From: Pseudarthrobacter chlorophenolicus
GTDB taxonomy: Bacteria; Actinomycetota; Actinomycetes; Actinomycetales; Micrococcaceae
DNA length: 64,000 nt
Assembly: GCF_000962805.1 (NCBI RefSeq)
Contig: NZ_JZTW01000011.1
Span: 1-64,000 of the forward strand
Direction: 5' to 3'
Translations under genes and position numbers: made by a program
Shown: positions 61,847 to 64,000 of the stretch, in pieces
Numbering within the stretch: the stretch's first letter is position 1
Layout: every line of letters begins with the position of its first letter
Notes under the pieces: model-generated
What the model was told of the DNA's origin: nothing
What the model saw: only the letters and a program-made list of their open reading frames with translations
The model's database searches: none

Positions 61847-62860
61847 GTGGGCGGTTCAGGCAGGGACGGCGGTACATGGCAGGGAGCGCCCGACGGCGGC
61901 CCGCTGCCACAGGTGCGCCGGTCACCGAGCGGGCGGATCCCGCAGTGGGCCATCGACGAGGCGTTCGGCCGGCAGGCACAGCAGGCTCCCTGGCGTGCAC
62001 CGGAACCGGCACCCCACAACGCCGGACGCCCGGCGTTCGGCCGTGCGCCCCGGCCGTACCGGCCCCGGAAGCGGAAGCGGCGGCTGCTGCCCGCGCTGGG
62101 CGTGGCGCTGGTCATCTGCCTGTACTTCACGCCGTCGTTCCTTAGCCGCGTTGTCCTTCCCTTCGCGGCACCCTACCTGCCGGGGGCAACGGTCCCGCCG
62201 CCCGGGTACGAGGCCGTGTCCTCGCCGCTGGGGACTCCCCCGGCCAGCACCGGCTCCACGGTTTTCGTCCTGCAGGAGTCGCCCGATCCCGGCCAGCGGT
62301 TCGCCGCCTACGATCCGTGCCGCCCCGTCCACTACGTGGTGCGTCCGGACTTCGCCGTGCCGGGTGGCGACGCCCTGATCCGGGACGCCGTTGCAGCGAC
62401 CTCGGCGGCCACGGGCTTACAGTTCGTCTAGAACGGCACGTCCACCGAAGCGCCGGCGGATGAACGGGAGGCCTTCCAGCCGGACCGCTACGGCAAGCGC
62501 TGGGCGCCAATACTGATCACCTGGTCCACGCCGCAGGAATCCCCAGGTCTCGCGGGCGACATCGCGGGCGACGGCGGCAGCACCTTCATCCAGGCACCCG
62601 GCCAGCCGATGGTCCTCGCCGCCGGCCAGATCCGGCTGGACGCACCCGACCTCGCAGGCATCCTGGCCAGCCGCCCGGACGGAACGGAACAGGTGCGGGC
62701 CATCATCATGCACGAACTGGGCCACGTTGTGGGCCTGGACCACGTCAGCGATCCGGCCCAGCTGATGCACGCGGACAACGTGGGCGTGGTGGATTTCGCG
62801 GCCGGGGACCGCGCCGGGCTTGCACTCCTGGGCAGCGGGCCGTGTGTTCCCCAGCTATGA
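61847..62860 (+). pseudogene. Matrixin-like metalloprotease interrupted by an in-frame amber codon
   Basis: One reading frame runs from 61847 to 62860 except for a TAG at 62429-62431. Before it: a basic cytoplasmic N-terminus, a membrane segment (LLPALGVALVICLYF) and the start of the protease domain (DPCRPVHYVVRPDF). After it the domain goes on and holds the complete metzincin zinc site HELGHVVGLDH near 62710. The break reads TGLQFV-stop-NGTS, where homologues of this type would carry Tyr, so one base change from TAC or TAT is likely. No other damage is visible. It may be a recent pseudogene, a sequence error or suppressed in the cell. Confidence 0.75.
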
Positions 62861-62941
62861 CCGCCCGGTCCGTCCCGGGCCGCGGGTAGGGTATGCAAAC
62901 CTGCGTAGCCGGGAGCTGCCGCCGATGTTTTACTGTCCCCT

Positions 62942-63664
62942 ATGACTGAGTTGCTGAAGCAGCACCCCAATGAACCGCACGACGACAGCATTGCTGCGCG
63001 CCTGAACTGGCTGCGCGCGGGTGTCCTTGGAGCCAATGACGGCATCGTGTCAGTTGCTGCGACGGTGGTGGGTGTTGCCGGCGTGACCAACGATGTCACG
63101 CCCATCCTGATAGCCGGGGCAGCCGCCGTGGTGGGCGGTGCCGTGTCCATGGCGCTGGGCGAGTATGTGTCCGTCAGCAGCCAAAGCGACAGCCAGCGGG
63201 CGCTGATCGAGAAGGAACGCCAGGAGCTCCACGACGATCCCGACGGCGAACTGGAGGAGCTTGCCGCCATCTACCAGGCGAAGGGACTCACCGAAGCCAC
63301 CGCGCGCAGGGTGGCCGCCGAGCTCACCGAGCACGATGCGCTGGGCGCGCACCTGGAAGCCGAACTGAAGATTGATGAGGCCAGCGTCGCCAGCGCCTGG
63401 CACGCTGCGTTCGCCTCAGCCATCGCCTTCACCATCGGTGCGGTACTCCCGCTGCTGGCGATCCTGCTGCCTCCGGCCGAGATCCGGGTTCCGCTCACCT
63501 TCGTGGCAGTCGTCGTGGCCCTGGCCATCACCGGTACGGTCAGTGCCAGGATCGGCGGCAGTTCGAAACGGAAAGCCACCCTGCGCCTGGTCATCGGCGG
63601 TGCCCTTGCCATGGCGTTCACCTATGGCGTTGGCCTGCTGCTGGGGACCACGGGGATAGCCTGA
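62942..63664 (+). CDS. VIT1/CCC1 family membrane transporter
   Basis: A 240-aa protein with five hydrophobic segments. RLNWLRAGVLGANDGIVSVAATVVG and GGAVSMALGEYVSVSSQSD are the diagnostic N-terminal blocks of the vacuolar iron transporter family. A charged cytoplasmic region of about 80 residues (EKERQELHDDPDGELEEL) fills the middle and probably binds metal. It likely moves Fe2+ or Mn2+. No Shine-Dalgarno precedes the ATG; the mRNA may be leaderless. Confidence 0.92.
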   Translation: MTELLKQHPNEPHDDSIAARLNWLRAGVLGANDGIVSVAATVVGVAGVTNDVTPILIAGAAAVVGGAVSMALGEYVSVSSQSDSQRALIEKERQELHDDPDGELEELAAIYQAKGLTEATARRVAAELTEHDALGAHLEAELKIDEASVASAWHAAFASAIAFTIGAVLPLLAILLPPAEIRVPLTFVAVVVALAITGTVSARIGGSSKRKATLRLVIGGALAMAFTYGVGLLLGTTGIA

Positions 63665-63715
63665 CTCCAGCACGCCTGATCCGGCGTGACCGCCCCGTCC
63701 AAAGGGAAACATTGC

Positions 63716-64000
63716 ATGATGGAAATCGGCGGCCTTCCGGCCCACATCCTCCTGGTCCACGGAGTGGTTGTCCTTGCCCCGCTGGCCGGCCTGATGGCAG
63801 TGGTCTTCGCGCTCTGGCGCCGCAGCAGGTCCTATCTGGCCTGGCCATTGGGCGTCCTCGCCGTTGTGCTGGTGCCGCTGTCCGTACTCACCGCGGAAGC
63901 CGGTGAGCAGCTGGAAAAGGCGAAACCCGCATCAGACCTGGTCAGGGAGCACGCCGAGCAGGGCAGTTTCTTCCGGTACGTGACGGTGGTTTTCCTGCTG
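63716..64000 (+). CDS. DUF2231-like membrane protein (partial, right edge)
   Basis: The first 95 residues are in the window; the rest is cut off. GLPAHILLVHGVVVLAPLAGLMAV and later segments (WPLGVLAVVLVPLSVLTAEAG, RYVTVVFLL) suggest several membrane helices, and a conserved HILLVH histidine pair is typical of DUF2231-type proteins. The start is ATG 63716 or 63719, after AAAGGG. Function unknown. Confidence 0.75.
   Translation, partial: MMEIGGLPAHILLVHGVVVLAPLAGLMAVVFALWRRSRSYLAWPLGVLAVVLVPLSVLTAEAGEQLEKAKPASDLVREHAEQGSFFRYVTVVFLL

Overview
The window looks like chromosome from a high-GC actinobacterium of the Micrococcaceae, most likely an Arthrobacter or Pseudarthrobacter type. This is inferred from very GC-rich codons, frequent GTG starts, GAF-ANTAR and ROK regulators, an actinobacterial arsenate reductase, and an ABC sugar importer with no ATPase of its own. 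I see no rRNA, tRNA, CRISPR array, transposase or prophage. Gene density is high and most operons show 1-4 bp overlaps (ATGA or GTGA).

Region by region. 1-5043: a FadR-type GntR regulator faces a transporter (MatC-like), a CaiB/BaiF CoA transferase and a fused carboxyltransferase, which together look like a malonate or dicarboxylate module. 5152-18890: housekeeping and accessory genes, namely a DUF4190-like protein, a LysE exporter with its LysG regulator, a NERD protein, phosphoglucomutase, a nitroreductase beside a uracil permease, an SGNH hydrolase with a GAF-ANTAR protein, an RhtB exporter, and a GH3 glycosidase facing a TetR regulator. Two copies of a long palindromic element sit at 5075-5135 and 10250-10310, each between convergent genes.

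18939-32975: a ROK repressor faces a 12.6 kb operon holding an importer (binding protein and two permeases), four Gfo/Idh/MocA oxidoreductases, one protein that looks like a dead Gfo/Idh paralogue, two TIM-barrel isomerase/epimerase-family proteins, a DUF1080 (3-keto-glycoside hydrolase family) protein, a beta-propeller protein and a small HbpS/GlcG-like protein. The set fits uptake of a glycoside, oxidation at C3, cleavage of the 3-keto-glycoside by hydrolysis or elimination, and re-reduction to a normal hexose. It is the most interesting system in the window.

33016-49578: a stress- and envelope-flavoured stretch: small acidic disordered proteins, two SDRs, DUF6328- and DUF6766-like membrane proteins, glycerate kinase, a methyltransferase, a soluble histidine kinase followed by two c-di-GMP enzymes, a glycerophosphodiester phosphodiesterase, and a HAD phosphatase. 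49606-52518: an ars operon (arsR, aquaporin, arsC, FAD oxidoreductase) under a perfect 38-bp palindrome. 52587-54354: a LexA-box-controlled umuDC pair. 54387-60353: an IclR-linked sugar-acid or hydroxy-acid catabolic cluster with a repeated GTTCAG motif. 60500-64000: an orphan sulfonate-type binding protein, a metalloprotease gene broken by one in-frame amber codon, a VIT-family transporter, and a DUF2231-like gene that runs off the right edge.
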